Numbered from the stretch's first letter, positions 33,628-43,168 are shown. The stretch is DNA of 64,000 nucleotides from Streptomyces sp. 2131.1 (GCF_900105515.1 NZ_FNSY01000001.1:2852001-2916000); one strand, 5' to 3'. Notes: generated from the letters alone by a model not told the origin. Made by a program: numbers and translations.

Positions 33628-34581
33628 TCAGGCCGTGATGTCCTTCGTCGTGAACCGGGCCCAGGCCGCCGAACCGAACACCGCCGCGTACAACGCCTGG
33701 AGCTCCAGGTTCTTCAGCACCTCGTCCCAGTAGACGGGTGCGCGCAGCAGGTCCGAGAAGGACAGCCAGTAGTGCGGGAAGAGGTAGGGATGGACCGCGC
33801 TCAGCTGCGGAATCGTGTCCACGATCTGCACGGTGATCAGCAGCCCGACCGTCGCCGCCATGGCCGCGATACCGCTGTTGGTGAGCGTCGAGACGAACAG
33901 GCCGAGCGCCGCGAAGCCGGTCAGCGACGCGGCCACGAAGACCGCGACCAGCCCCGCCCGCACCAGGCCCTCACCGAAGCCGATCGTCGTCCCCGAGATC
34001 GTCGTGACGTCGCCCACCGGGAACAGCAGCGCGCCCACGGCCAGCGCCGAAGCGGCCACGACGAGCGTGGCGACCAGGCAGAAGCCGAGCGTGGCGGCGT
34101 ACTTGGCGAGCAGCAGCCGCGTCCGGCCGGCCGGGGCCACCAGCAGATAGCGCAAGGTGCCCGCATTGGCCTCGCCCGCGATCGCGTCGCCCGCGATGAC
34201 GCCGACGGCCATCGGGAGGAAGACGGGGAGCGTCGCGGCGAGCGCGGCGAAGACCAGGAAGAGGCCGTTGTTGGTCACCTGGGAGAGGAACGCCGGTCCG
34301 CCCTCCCCGCCACCGGCCCCCGCCGACGAGCCGTCGGCCGTCTCGATGCGGACCGCGATCCCGATGAGCACGGGGACGGCGGCCAGCACGCCGAGCAGCG
34401 CGAGGGTGCGCCAGCGGCGCAGGGTGGTGGCGAACTCGGAGCGGAGGATGCCGAATGTCCAGAGGGGGTTGCGCCCGGCGCCCGCGCGCACGGCCCCCTC
34501 GGCGGCGCTCCCGGTGCGCTCCCTGGCGGCCCCCTCGGCCGACGACCCGGCGGCCCCGGCCGCTCCCTCAGCCTGCGACAT
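33628..34581 (-). CDS. ABC-2 type transporter permease
   Basis: 317 residues with a hydrophilic, alanine/glycine-rich N-terminus (about 45 residues) and six membrane helices. It has a large outer loop after the first helix. VGVIAGDAIAGEANAGTLRYLLVAPAGRTRLLLAKY is the coupling segment typical of ABC-2 exporters of the NatB/drug-export kind. The start overlaps the ATPase gene by 14 bp, so the two are translationally coupled. Substrate unknown. Confidence 0.9.
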   Translation of the reverse strand: MSQAEGAAGAAGSSAEGAARERTGSAAEGAVRAGAGRNPLWTFGILRSEFATTLRRWRTLALLGVLAAVPVLIGIAVRIETADGSSAGAGGGEGGPAFLSQVTNNGLFLVFAALAATLPVFLPMAVGVIAGDAIAGEANAGTLRYLLVAPAGRTRLLLAKYAATLGFCLVATLVVAASALAVGALLFPVGDVTTISGTTIGFGEGLVRAGLVAVFVAASLTGFAALGLFVSTLTNSGIAAMAATVGLLITVQIVDTIPQLSAVHPYLFPHYWLSFSDLLRAPVYWDEVLKNLELQALYAAVFGSAAWARFTTKDITA

Positions 34582-35548
34582 CGAATCCCTCTCCCGTCAG
34601 AGCCACGAACGCGTCCTCCAGCGACGCCCGTTCCACGCCGAACGCGCGCACCCGTACGCCACCCCGCACCAGCGCCGCGTTCAGATCGGCGAGTTCCACC
34701 GTGCCCGGCGGGGCGTCGGCGCGGACGCGGTCGCCGTCGAGCGTGATGCCCGTGACGCCGTGCTCCTTGAGTACGCGCGCGGCGTCGGCCGGGTCCGGTG
34801 TGGTGACGACCAGGCGGCCGCCGGTGGCGAGGCCCGCGACCGGGCCCTGGGTCAGGAGCCTCCCCCGGGCCATCACCGCCGCGTGGGTGCAGACCTGCTC
34901 GATCTCGTCCAGGAGGTGGGAGGAGAGGAAGACCGTGGTGCCGTCCGCCGCCAGTTCGCGGACCAGGGCGCGGATCTCGCGCATGCCCTGCGGGTCCAGG
35001 CCATTGGTCGGCTCGTCCAGGACGAGCAGCCGGCGCGGCCGGAGCAGGGCGGCGGCGAGGCCGAGGCGCTGCTTCATGCCCAGCGAGTACGCGCGCGCCT
35101 TCTTGCCGGCCGCCGGGGCGAGCCCGACCCGTTCCAGGGCGTCGCCGACCCTGGCGGCGCGGGTGCGCGGGTCGGCGGTGGGGTCGGCCCTGTCGTAGCG
35201 CAGGAGGTTGTCCCGGCCGCTCAGGAAGCCGTACAGGGCCGGGCCCTCGATCAGTGCGCCGACCTCCGGGAGGACCCTGCGCGAGGCGTCGGGCATGGGG
35301 CGGCCGAGGACGCTCGCGGTGCCAGAGGTGGGGGCGATGAGGCCCATGAGCATGCGGATGGTCGTGGTCTTGCCCGAGCCGTTGGGCCCGAGGAAGCCGA
35401 AGACGCTGCCGGCGGGGACGCTGAGGTCGAGGCCGTCCACGGCGAGCTGCCCGCCCCGGTAGCGCTTGGTCAGCCCGCGCGTCTCGATGACGGGTGCGGT
35501 GCCGGGCGCCCCGGGCTGCCCGATGGTCCCGGCGTCGGACCCTGCCAT
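34568..35548 (-). CDS. ABC transporter ATP-binding protein
   Basis: 326 residues. Walker A is GPNGSGKTT, the signature LGMKQRLGLAAALL takes the place of the usual LSGGQ, as in antibiotic/Na+ exporters, and Walker B LLVLDEPTNGLDP is followed by the switch His in SSHLLDE. The C-terminal 100 residues form the regulatory extension often seen in DrrA/NatA types. With the permease it should form an exporter. The LolA-like gene lies 74 bp upstream on the same strand and may be part of the same transcript. Confidence 0.93.
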   Translation of the reverse strand: MAGSDAGTIGQPGAPGTAPVIETRGLTKRYRGGQLAVDGLDLSVPAGSVFGFLGPNGSGKTTTIRMLMGLIAPTSGTASVLGRPMPDASRRVLPEVGALIEGPALYGFLSGRDNLLRYDRADPTADPRTRAARVGDALERVGLAPAAGKKARAYSLGMKQRLGLAAALLRPRRLLVLDEPTNGLDPQGMREIRALVRELAADGTTVFLSSHLLDEIEQVCTHAAVMARGRLLTQGPVAGLATGGRLVVTTPDPADAARVLKEHGVTGITLDGDRVRADAPPGTVELADLNAALVRGGVRVRAFGVERASLEDAFVALTGEGFDVAG

Positions 35549-35622
35549 GCGTGCTCCCCACTGGGTCGTACGGTCGCGTCCGCCCCGCCGCGCGGAGGCA
35601 CGGCGGGGCGGATGAAGGAACG

Positions 35623-36885
35623 TCAGCCCGCGTTCGCCGCGGCGACCAGCGCGTCCTTGGTGACCGCGCCCACGTAGACGCGGCCGTCGTCGGTCATCAG
35701 CGCGTTGATCAGGCGGGTCTTGAAGACCGTGCCCGAGCCGAACTTGCCGCTGACCTTGTCGCCGAGGGCGTCCAGGAACTGCTGGGCCTCGGCCGGGACG
35801 CCCTTCGACGCCTCGGACTCCGACGCCCCGGACGGCAGGGCCGCGCCGCCGGGGGTCTTGAACTCGGCGATGCTGTTCCAGCCCTTTCCGATGATCTTCG
35901 GGGCGCCCTCGCCCTCGAACTTGCCCAGGTCGCCCTGTGCCTTCTCGGCGGCCTTCCGGGCCTCCTTCTCGTGGCCCTCGGCCTCGGCGTCGTCCGCCTC
36001 GGTGATCTTCGCACCCTTGGGCGGGGTGAAGGCGAAGGAGGACGCGGCGGGCTTCCCGAAGTCGACCGAGGTGAACCCGGCGTCGACGACGGCCTTGCCG
36101 CCGCTGCTGGGCCGGAGCGTGAACTTGAGCGGCACGCCGTTCTCCGCGTCCACCGCGACGGTGACCGAACCGACCGTGGAGCCCTTCTGCTCGGGCTTCA
36201 GGACGAGCCGGTACGCGTCGCGCCCGGCGATCCGCGCGGTGCCGTCCACCGTGACGGACGTGGTGCCGTCGGCGGCCTTCAGCGCCTGCTCGGCCAGGGC
36301 CTTCGGGGTGGTGGGGACGCCCTCGGGGGCGGCCTGCTCCTTGCCGTGGGGCGCCTTGCCCGCGCCCTTGCCGTCCGCGTGGTAGACCGCGTTGGACCCG
36401 CTGTCGTACGCCCAGACCTGGTCGCCGTTGTGGATCAGGCTGTACTCGGACGTGTCGTCCAGGACCGACAGGCGCTGCTTGTCGGGGCCGTCGGCGGCCA
36501 CCCGCAGGGTGTGCGTACCGGAGGCGAGCTCGGTGAGCTTGGCCTGCGGGTCGGCGCTGGACGCGTCCTTGCCGCCGTCGCCGCCCTCGGCCGCGCCGGA
36601 CAGGAAGGAGCCGGCCAGGCCGCCCATGGACGGGATGCCGAGGTCCGTGCTGATCTTCACCGTGCCGGAGAACTGCTCCGTGTCCGACGCGGCGATCTTC
36701 TCGATGAGTTCCTGGGCGGTGATCTTCGGCAGATCGGGGTCGCCCGAGCTGGCGAGCGCCGGGACCAGGCCGATCGTCGCGGCCGCCACCCCCGCCACCG
36801 CTACGGGGACGATGTAACGCGCCGCCTTGCGGCGGCCGGGCCGGGCGGCCGTGCCGTTGGTCTCCGCGCTGTCGTTCGGTGCCAT
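35623..36885 (-). CDS. Secreted/anchored LolA-like (DUF2092) protein
   Basis: 420 residues from the ATG at 36885, after GGAGGTAG; a start at 36936 would lack a ribosome site. A basic N-terminus and one hydrophobic segment (RYIVPVAVAGVAAATIGLVPALA, residues about 23-45) indicate a signal peptide or anchor. The rest is extracytoplasmic: QELIEKIAASDTEQFSGTVKI...YSLIHNGDQVWAYDSGSNAVYH is the half-barrel fold of LolA/LppX/DUF2092 proteins. A charged helix (EAEGHEKEARKAAEKAQGD) lies towards the C-terminus. Such proteins bind lipid-like ligands. The next genes encode an ABC exporter, so it may receive that exporter's cargo. Confidence 0.82.
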   Translation of the reverse strand: MAPNDSAETNGTAARPGRRKAARYIVPVAVAGVAAATIGLVPALASSGDPDLPKITAQELIEKIAASDTEQFSGTVKISTDLGIPSMGGLAGSFLSGAAEGGDGGKDASSADPQAKLTELASGTHTLRVAADGPDKQRLSVLDDTSEYSLIHNGDQVWAYDSGSNAVYHADGKGAGKAPHGKEQAAPEGVPTTPKALAEQALKAADGTTSVTVDGTARIAGRDAYRLVLKPEQKGSTVGSVTVAVDAENGVPLKFTLRPSSGGKAVVDAGFTSVDFGKPAASSFAFTPPKGAKITEADDAEAEGHEKEARKAAEKAQGDLGKFEGEGAPKIIGKGWNSIAEFKTPGGAALPSGASESEASKGVPAEAQQFLDALGDKVSGKFGSGTVFKTRLINALMTDDGRVYVGAVTKDALVAAANAG

Positions 36886-36959
36886 GTGTGCCCTACCTCC
36901 GTGGTCGGCGGCTTCCGTCGGGATGCACTCGTCCACTCCGTGCCGCCATTCTCACCCGT

Positions 36960-36994
36960 TTTGGTCAGGAGTGGTTGTTCTCCATCTGACCAAA
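36960..36994. promoter_or_regulatory. Inverted repeat upstream of the LolA-like gene
   Basis: TTTGGTCAG and CTGACCAAA are perfect inverted arms 17 bp apart, 75-109 bp before the ATG. The arms could be two half-sites of a dimeric regulator. A TTGGTC element might also double as a -35. Confidence 0.4.
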
Positions 36995-37113
36995 TCGGGC
37001 GGCCCGAAGCGTCAGCCCCCGGGAGCAACTCCGCGTACCTCTTCGGTATGACGGCGGAGGGCCGATTCTCCGCCGTCCAGTAGGGGTTGGGCCCGGACGG
37101 ACCCTGCGGGCCG

Positions 37114-38124
37114 TCAGCCGGCGCGGTGGACCACCGCGTCGCACATCTCTTCCAGGGCGAGCTTCGCGTAGCACTCGGGCAGCGGCCGCAGCGTGGCCCG
37201 CGCCTCCTGGGCGTACCGCACGGTGTCGCGGCGGGCCTGGGCCAGCGCCGGGTGGGCGCGCAGCAGGCGCAGCGCCTCGGCGAGCGTGTCCGGGTCGCCG
37301 AGGTCGCCGTCGAGCATCTCGACGAGGGCCAGGTCGTCCGGCTTGCCGTCGGCCTCTGCCTGCGCCCTGAGGTGGAGGACGGGAAGGGTCGGGATTCCTT
37401 CGAGGAGGTCCGTGCCCGGGGTCTTGCCGGACTCGTGGGAGTCGGAGGCGATGTCCAGGACGTCGTCGGCGAGCTGGAAGGCGACGCCGAGCCGCTCCCC
37501 GTACTGGGTGAGGATGTCGGTCGTGGACTCGTCGGCGCCGGCCATCATCGCGCCGAAGCGGCAGGCGACGGCGATCAGCGAGCCGGTCTTGCCGCGCATG
37601 ACGTCGAGGTAGTGCTCGACGGGGTCGCGGCCGTCGCGCGGGCCCGCGGTCTCCAGGATCTGGCCGGTGACCAGGCGCTCGAACGCCTCGGCCTGGATGC
37701 GGACGGCCTCCGGGCCGAGGTCGGCCAGGATGTGCGAGGCGCGCGCGAAGAGGAAGTCGCCGGTCAGGACGGCGACCGAGTTGCCCCAGCGGGAATTGGC
37801 GCTGTCCACGCCGCGCCGCACGTCGGCCTCGTCCATGACGTCGTCGTGGTACAGCGTCGCGAGGTGGGTCAGCTCCACGACGACGGCCGCGGGCACCACG
37901 CCCGGGGCGTCGGCGTCGCCGAACTGGGCGGCGAGCATCGCCAGGAGCGGCCGGAACCGCTTGCCGCCCGCGCGCACCAGGTGCTGGGCGGCTTCCGTGA
38001 TGAAGGGCACGTCGCTCTTGGTGGCATCGAGCAGGCCCGACTCGACAGCAGCCAAACCGGCCTGGACACCGGCTTCAAGAGCCTGGTCCCGCACGCTCAG
38101 TCCGAACGGCCCGACGACGGTCAC
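37114..38124 (-). CDS. Polyprenyl diphosphate synthase (trans, long chain)
   Basis: 336 residues from the GTG at 38124 after an AGGAG site. It has both aspartate-rich motifs: LYHDDVMDEADVRRG (DDxxD, first) and FQLADDVLDIASD (second). GGKRFRPLLAMLAA is the isopentenyl-diphosphate-binding region. This is the heptaprenyl/octaprenyl/nonaprenyl group, which makes the side chain of menaquinone, the quinone used by the complex I enzymes encoded in this window. Chain length cannot be read reliably. It is divergent from the peptide symporter gene with 156 bp between. Confidence 0.92.
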   Translation of the reverse strand: MTVVGPFGLSVRDQALEAGVQAGLAAVESGLLDATKSDVPFITEAAQHLVRAGGKRFRPLLAMLAAQFGDADAPGVVPAAVVVELTHLATLYHDDVMDEADVRRGVDSANSRWGNSVAVLTGDFLFARASHILADLGPEAVRIQAEAFERLVTGQILETAGPRDGRDPVEHYLDVMRGKTGSLIAVACRFGAMMAGADESTTDILTQYGERLGVAFQLADDVLDIASDSHESGKTPGTDLLEGIPTLPVLHLRAQAEADGKPDDLALVEMLDGDLGDPDTLAEALRLLRAHPALAQARRDTVRYAQEARATLRPLPECYAKLALEEMCDAVVHRAG

Positions 38125-38280
38125 GAGGGGATCTCCTGTCTGCTGACGATCACACGGAATGTCGATGTGTCGTTGTCATCACTCAAGTCAGCGTATCCGG
38201 TCCCCTTTGGATCACCGTGGGCGCCTTCCCGCCGCCGCCGGTATGTTCGGGATCAGCTCATACGATCAGGAGTTGCCGCT

Positions 38281-39780
38281 TTGTCCCACCCAGCAGCAGA
38301 CACCGAACCGGCGCAGCCGCCCCCGGCCGACGACCACGCGTTCTTCGGCCAGCCCCGGGGTCTGATGACCCTGTCCGGCCTGGAGGTGTGGGAGCGCTTC
38401 TCGTTCCTGGGCATGCAGGCGATCCTGGTCCTCTATTTCGCGGACACGGTCGCCAACGGCGGCATGGGCATGGAGGCCGGGACCGCCGCCTCCGTCTCGG
38501 CCGCGTACGGCACGCTCGTCTATCTGGTCTCGGTGGCCGGCGGCTGGCTCGCCGACCGCATCCTGGGCTCGTACCGGGCGGTGCTGTACGGCGGCATCCT
38601 GATCGCCTGCGGGCACTACGCCATGGCGGTGCCCACGGACGCGATGACCTGGGTGGGGCTCGGGCTGATCAGCGCCGGTACGGGCCTGCTCAAGCCGAAC
38701 GTGGCCACCATGGTCGGCAAGCTCTACCGCACGGACGACGAGCGGCGGGACGCGGGCTTCGCCCTCTACTACATGGGCATCAACATCGGCGCCTTCCTCG
38801 GCCCGCTGATCACCGGCTGGCTCGGTGACCACGCGAGCTGGCACTGGGGTTTCTCGGCCGCCGCCTTCGGTATGACGCTGGGCCTCATCCAGTACGTGGC
38901 GGGCCGCCGTCACCTGGCCGGGCGAAAGCACGCCGCCGAATACGCGCTGGCCCCCGGACCCATGCGCAGGGCGGTCCTGCTCATCGCCGTCGGGGCCGTG
39001 GTGGTCGCGGCCGTGGCGACCGCACTGGCCCTCGCGGGCCGGCTCACCATGGACCGGTTCGTCGACGTGCTCACCCTCATCTCGGTGATCGCGCCGGTCG
39101 TCTACTTCGTGGTGATGTTCCGCAGCCCCCGGGTCACCCACGAGGAACGGGGCAGGCTGCGCCCGTACGTGGTGCTGTTCCTGGCGTCCGTGGTGTTCAA
39201 CTTCATCCTCTTCCAGGCGTACTCGACGATGATGCTGCTCGCGTCGACCAACGCCCGTACGGAGATCTTCGGCTTCCACTTCCCGGCGAGCTGGTACGCC
39301 TCCGCGCTCGGCGCCTTCGAGGTGCTGCTCGCCCCGGTGGTCGCGGCCGTCTGGGCGAGGATGGGACCGCGCCAGCCGCACGCCTCCAACAAGATCGCGA
39401 TCGGCGTGATCCTCGGCGGTCTCTCGTTCCTGCTGATGGTCCTGCCCACCTCCGGGCACTCCGGCGACACGTACAAGATGGCCGCCTGGTGGATCGTCGG
39501 CTCCTATCTGCTGCTCGGGCTCGGCGACATCCTGCTGGAGACCTCCGGCATGTCGGCGACCACCAAGCTCGCCCCGAAGGCGTTCGCCAGCCAGACCATG
39601 GCGCTCTGGTTCCTCTCGCTGGCCCTCGCCAACGGCATCCAGGCCCAGATCGTGAAGCTGTACGGCGAGGTGTCCAACCCCGCCTACTTCGGTGTCAATG
39701 GCGCTGTCGCGGTGGTGGCCGGTGTGGCCGTGATCGCCGCCGCCCCCTGGCTCAAGCGCACCATGCACCCCGTCCACTGA
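38281..39780 (+). CDS. POT/PTR-family proton-dependent oligopeptide transporter
   Basis: 499 residues. The start is most likely the TTG at 38281: it has CAGGAG 9 bp upstream, the protein begins LSHPAADTEPAQPPPADDHAFFGQPRGLMTL, and no ATG or GTG is suitably placed. LEVWERFSFLGMQAILVLYF carries the ExxERF proton-coupling motif on TM1, and FALYYMGINIGAFLGPLITGWLGD is the PTR2 signature. About 14 membrane helices. It imports di- and tripeptides with protons. A peptidase-like gene starts 9 bp after its stop, so both are in one operon. Confidence 0.9.
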   Translation: MSHPAADTEPAQPPPADDHAFFGQPRGLMTLSGLEVWERFSFLGMQAILVLYFADTVANGGMGMEAGTAASVSAAYGTLVYLVSVAGGWLADRILGSYRAVLYGGILIACGHYAMAVPTDAMTWVGLGLISAGTGLLKPNVATMVGKLYRTDDERRDAGFALYYMGINIGAFLGPLITGWLGDHASWHWGFSAAAFGMTLGLIQYVAGRRHLAGRKHAAEYALAPGPMRRAVLLIAVGAVVVAAVATALALAGRLTMDRFVDVLTLISVIAPVVYFVVMFRSPRVTHEERGRLRPYVVLFLASVVFNFILFQAYSTMMLLASTNARTEIFGFHFPASWYASALGAFEVLLAPVVAAVWARMGPRQPHASNKIAIGVILGGLSFLLMVLPTSGHSGDTYKMAAWWIVGSYLLLGLGDILLETSGMSATTKLAPKAFASQTMALWFLSLALANGIQAQIVKLYGEVSNPAYFGVNGAVAVVAGVAVIAAAPWLKRTMHPVH

Positions 39781-39789
39781 GGTACGCCC

Positions 39790-41784
39790 ATGCACATCCA
39801 GACCGCGTTCCCGTACGAGACGACCCACGAGGACCTCTACATCCCGCTGCCGGACGGGACCCAGCTGTACGCGCGGATCTGGCGGCCGGTCACGGACGAA
39901 CCCGTGCCCGCCCTGCTGGAGTACCTGCCGTACCGGCTGAGCGACTGGACCGCGCCGCGCGACTGGCAGCGCCACCCCTGGTACGCCGGACACGGCTACG
40001 CCTCCGTCCGGGTGGACGTGCGCGGCCACGGCAACAGCGAGGGAATGCCGGGCGACGAATACGACGCGACAGAGCTGGCCGACGGGGTCGCGGTCGTCCA
40101 CTGGCTGGCCCAGCAGGAGTGGTGCTCGGGCCGGGTCGGCATGTTCGGGATCTCCTGGGGCGGCTTCAACTCGCTCCAGATCGCCGCGCTGGCCCCCGAG
40201 CCGCTGAAGGCGATCGTCACGGTGTGCTCCGCCGACGACCGCTACGACAACGACGTCCACTACATGGGCGGCTCGGTACTCGCCGTGGACATGCACGCCT
40301 GGGCGGCCACCATGCTGGCCTTCGTCTGCCGCCCGCCCGACCCGGCGGACGTCGGCGACGACTGGCGGCAGATGTGGCTGGACCGGCTGGAGGCGGTGGA
40401 CCCCTTCATCCACACCTGGCTCTCCCACCAGACCCGGGACGCCTACTGGAAGCACGGCAGCGTCTGCGAGGACTACTCCGCGATCAAGGCGAACGTCCTC
40501 GCGGTCGGCGGCTGGCACGACCCGTACCGCGACACCGTCCTCCGCCTCGTCGAGCACCTGGACCCGGCGAAGGTGCGCGGGATCATCGGCCCCTGGTCGC
40601 ACCAGTACCCCGACCGGGGGCTGCCGCCCGGACCGGCCATCGGCTTCCTCCAGGAGACCCTGCGCTGGTGGGACCAGCACCTGAAGGACGAGGACACCGG
40701 GGTGATGGAGGAGCCGCTGCTCCGCGCCTGGATCAGCGAGTCGCACCGGCCCGCCACGGTGTACGAGACGCTGCCCGGCCGCTGGGTCGGGGAGAGCGAC
40801 TGGCCCTCGGAGAACGTCGCCCCGGTGGCGTACGCCCTCCAGGGCGGACCGCAGATCGTCCACTCGCCGCAGCAGACCGGGCTCGACGCCGGGCGGTTCT
40901 TCCCCTTCGGCAACGACGCCGACCTGCCGCCCGACCAGCGCGACGAGGACGCCAAGTCGCTCTGCTTCGAGTTCCCGGTCGCCGACGCGCCCATCGAGAT
41001 CCTGGGCCGCCCCCGGGTGAGGCTCCGCATCACGATGGACGCGCCGCGCGGCCAGGCCGTCGCCCGGCTCTGCGACGTCGCCCCCGACGGCTCCTCCACC
41101 CTCGTCACGCGCGGCGCGATCAACCTCGCCGCCCGGAAGGGCCGCGACCGCACCGAGGACTGGCCGTCCGGCGCCACCGAGGACGTGACCTTCGAGCTGA
41201 ACGGCATCGGCCACACCTTCCCGCCCGGCCACCGCATCCGGCTCGCCGTCTCCTCCTCGTACTGGCCCTGGATCTGGCCGCAGGCGGGCTCGGCCGGCTT
41301 CACGCTGGAGGCCGACGGCAGCCTCGTCGAACTCCCCGTGCGGCGGCGCACCGAGGACCCGGCGATCCGCTTCGAGGAGCCCGAGCAGTCCGAACCGCTG
41401 GGCGTGGTCTTCCCGGAGACGCTGGACGCGCCGCGCCCCGAGCGTCTCGTCGTCCGCGATGTCGCGAAGGGCGAGTGGAAGCTGGAGGTGGACCCGCGCT
41501 ACGGCGGCACGCGGGTCTACCCGGACGGGCTCGAATTCACCGAGGACGCGCTGGAGACATACACCATCCAGGAGGGCGACCCGCTCTCCGCGCGCACCCG
41601 GTCCGACTGGACGATCCGGCTGCACCGGCCGGAGATGTCCTGGGACGTGCAGATCGACACCCGCTCGGAGATCACCGCCGACGCGGACGACTTCCACACG
41701 GTCAACGAGGTCGTCTGCACCGAGGGCGGCGAGGTCGTCTTCCACCGGACCTGGGAGAAGAGCATCCCGCGCACGTCCGGGTGA
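39790..41784 (+). CDS. CocE/NonD-family (S15-like) hydrolase
   Basis: 664 residues. The alpha/beta hydrolase domain contains the DVRGHGNSEG motif and the nucleophile elbow FGISWGGFNSLQ with its serine. An aspartate and histidine in the following region (GGWHDPY; GPWSHQYPD) are good triad candidates. From about residue 390 comes the C-terminal jelly-roll domain of X-Pro dipeptidyl-peptidase and cocaine esterase (LCFEFPVADAPIEILGRPRV...GHRIRLAVSSSYWP). There is no signal peptide, so it acts in the cytoplasm. Its place 9 bp after a peptide importer favours a peptidase over an esterase. Confidence 0.9.
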   Translation: MHIQTAFPYETTHEDLYIPLPDGTQLYARIWRPVTDEPVPALLEYLPYRLSDWTAPRDWQRHPWYAGHGYASVRVDVRGHGNSEGMPGDEYDATELADGVAVVHWLAQQEWCSGRVGMFGISWGGFNSLQIAALAPEPLKAIVTVCSADDRYDNDVHYMGGSVLAVDMHAWAATMLAFVCRPPDPADVGDDWRQMWLDRLEAVDPFIHTWLSHQTRDAYWKHGSVCEDYSAIKANVLAVGGWHDPYRDTVLRLVEHLDPAKVRGIIGPWSHQYPDRGLPPGPAIGFLQETLRWWDQHLKDEDTGVMEEPLLRAWISESHRPATVYETLPGRWVGESDWPSENVAPVAYALQGGPQIVHSPQQTGLDAGRFFPFGNDADLPPDQRDEDAKSLCFEFPVADAPIEILGRPRVRLRITMDAPRGQAVARLCDVAPDGSSTLVTRGAINLAARKGRDRTEDWPSGATEDVTFELNGIGHTFPPGHRIRLAVSSSYWPWIWPQAGSAGFTLEADGSLVELPVRRRTEDPAIRFEEPEQSEPLGVVFPETLDAPRPERLVVRDVAKGEWKLEVDPRYGGTRVYPDGLEFTEDALETYTIQEGDPLSARTRSDWTIRLHRPEMSWDVQIDTRSEITADADDFHTVNEVVCTEGGEVVFHRTWEKSIPRTSG

Positions 41785-41899
41785 CACGAGAGGTGAGGCG
41801 TACTTTCCGGGGCACCGGGGAAGGTTGGGGCACCGACGGGGGTGACGGCCCCCGACGTAACGTGTCACCCAAGCGACCCGGAAAGCGAGGCAGCGACCG

Positions 41900-43129
41900 A
41901 TGCCCGAGCAGAGCAGCCCGCTCGATGTGGCCGAGGGCGATCCCTTCGGCCCGCACAACCTGCCGTACGGCGTGTTCTCCACGCCCGACCGCCCGGAGCC
42001 ACGCGTCGGCGTCCGCATCGGCGACCACGTCCTGGACGCCGGGGCCGCCGCGCTCGCCCTCGGTTCGCCGTACGCCCGACTGCTGGCCCAGCCCGACCTG
42101 ACGGCCCTCCTCGCGGCCGGGCGCAACGCCTGGCGCGATGTGCGCCGGGCGCTCACCGCGTGGGTCACGGTCCCCGCCCACCGCGCGGACATGGAGCCCC
42201 TGCTGCACCCGCTGGACGCGGTCACCCTGCACCTGCCGTACCAGGTCGCGGACTACGTGGACTTCTACGCGAGCGAGCACCACGCCACCAACGTGGGCCA
42301 GATCTTCCGGCCCGACGCCGAGACGCCGCTCACCCCCAACTGGAAGCACCTGCCGATCGGTTACCACGGGCGCGCCGGGACCGTCGTGGTCTCCGGCACC
42401 GATGTGGTCCGCCCGGCCGGGCAGCGCAAGGGACCGGCCGACCCGGCGCCCGTCTTCGGCCCGTCCACGCGGCTCGACATAGAGGCGGAGGTCGGCTTCG
42501 TCGTCGGCACCCCGTCCGCGCAGGGCACGGCCGTGCCGCTGGCCGACTTCCGGGAGCACGTCTTCGGGCTCTCGCTGCTCAACGACTGGTCGGCGCGCGA
42601 CATCCAGGCATGGGAATACGTGCCGCTCGGCCCGTTCCTCGGCAAGTCCTTCGCGACCTCCGTCTCCGCCTGGGTCACCCCGCTGGAGGCCCTGGACGCC
42701 GCCCGCACCGCCCCGCCCGCCCGTGACTTCCCGCTCCTCCCCTATCTGGACGACGCGGACGAGGACGAGCCCGGCGGCTACGACCTGCGGATCTCCGTCG
42801 CGGTCAACGGGCAGGTCGTCGCGGAGCCGCCGTTCTCCACGATGTACTGGACGGCCGCCCAGCAGCTCGCCCAGATGACGGTCAACGGCGCCTCGCTGCG
42901 CACCGGCGACCTCTACGGCTCCGGCACCGTCAGCGGCGCGGAGCCGTCCCAGCGCGGCTGCCTCCTCGAGCTGACCTGGAACGGGCGCGACCCGCTGGAA
43001 CTGCCCGACGGCAAGCGGACGTTCCTGGAGGACGGCGACACCGTCACGATCACCGCCTGGGCTCCGGGCCCGGACGGCACCCGCGTGGGCCTGGGCGAGG
43101 TCACCGGCCGGATCGTCCCGGCGGCCTGA
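41900..43129 (+). CDS. fahA: Fumarylacetoacetase
   Basis: 409 residues, full length. Metal ligands and active site match the eukaryotic-type enzyme: DYVDFYASEHHATNVGQIF (Asp and His), LDIEAEVGFVVG (two Glu) and LLNDWSARDIQAWEYVPLGPFLGKSF (Asp, Lys). It catalyses the last step of tyrosine breakdown, fumarylacetoacetate to fumarate plus acetoacetate. The other tyrosine genes (hpd, hmgA) are not in this window. It is 115 bp from the CocE gene and ends with its own terminator. Confidence 0.95.
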   Translation: MPEQSSPLDVAEGDPFGPHNLPYGVFSTPDRPEPRVGVRIGDHVLDAGAAALALGSPYARLLAQPDLTALLAAGRNAWRDVRRALTAWVTVPAHRADMEPLLHPLDAVTLHLPYQVADYVDFYASEHHATNVGQIFRPDAETPLTPNWKHLPIGYHGRAGTVVVSGTDVVRPAGQRKGPADPAPVFGPSTRLDIEAEVGFVVGTPSAQGTAVPLADFREHVFGLSLLNDWSARDIQAWEYVPLGPFLGKSFATSVSAWVTPLEALDAARTAPPARDFPLLPYLDDADEDEPGGYDLRISVAVNGQVVAEPPFSTMYWTAAQQLAQMTVNGASLRTGDLYGSGTVSGAEPSQRGCLLELTWNGRDPLELPDGKRTFLEDGDTVTITAWAPGPDGTRVGLGEVTGRIVPAA

Positions 43130-43138
43130 CCCGGCGGT

Positions 43139-43168
43139 CCGGCCGCGCCCCGCCCGGGGTGCGGCCGG
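43139..43168 (+). terminator. Hairpin terminator after fahA
   Basis: A 14-bp stem with one G-U pair (43139-43152 with 43155-43168) starts 9 bp after the fahA stop codon. It separates fahA from the next, unrelated unit. Confidence 0.65.

Noticed and set aside
38266..42225. A 1319-codon open frame on the minus strand
   Set aside because: It lies opposite the peptide symporter, CocE and fahA genes, which have clear domains. Its composition (runs of Arg, Gly, Asp, Val, His) is the usual antisense shadow of GC-rich coding DNA.
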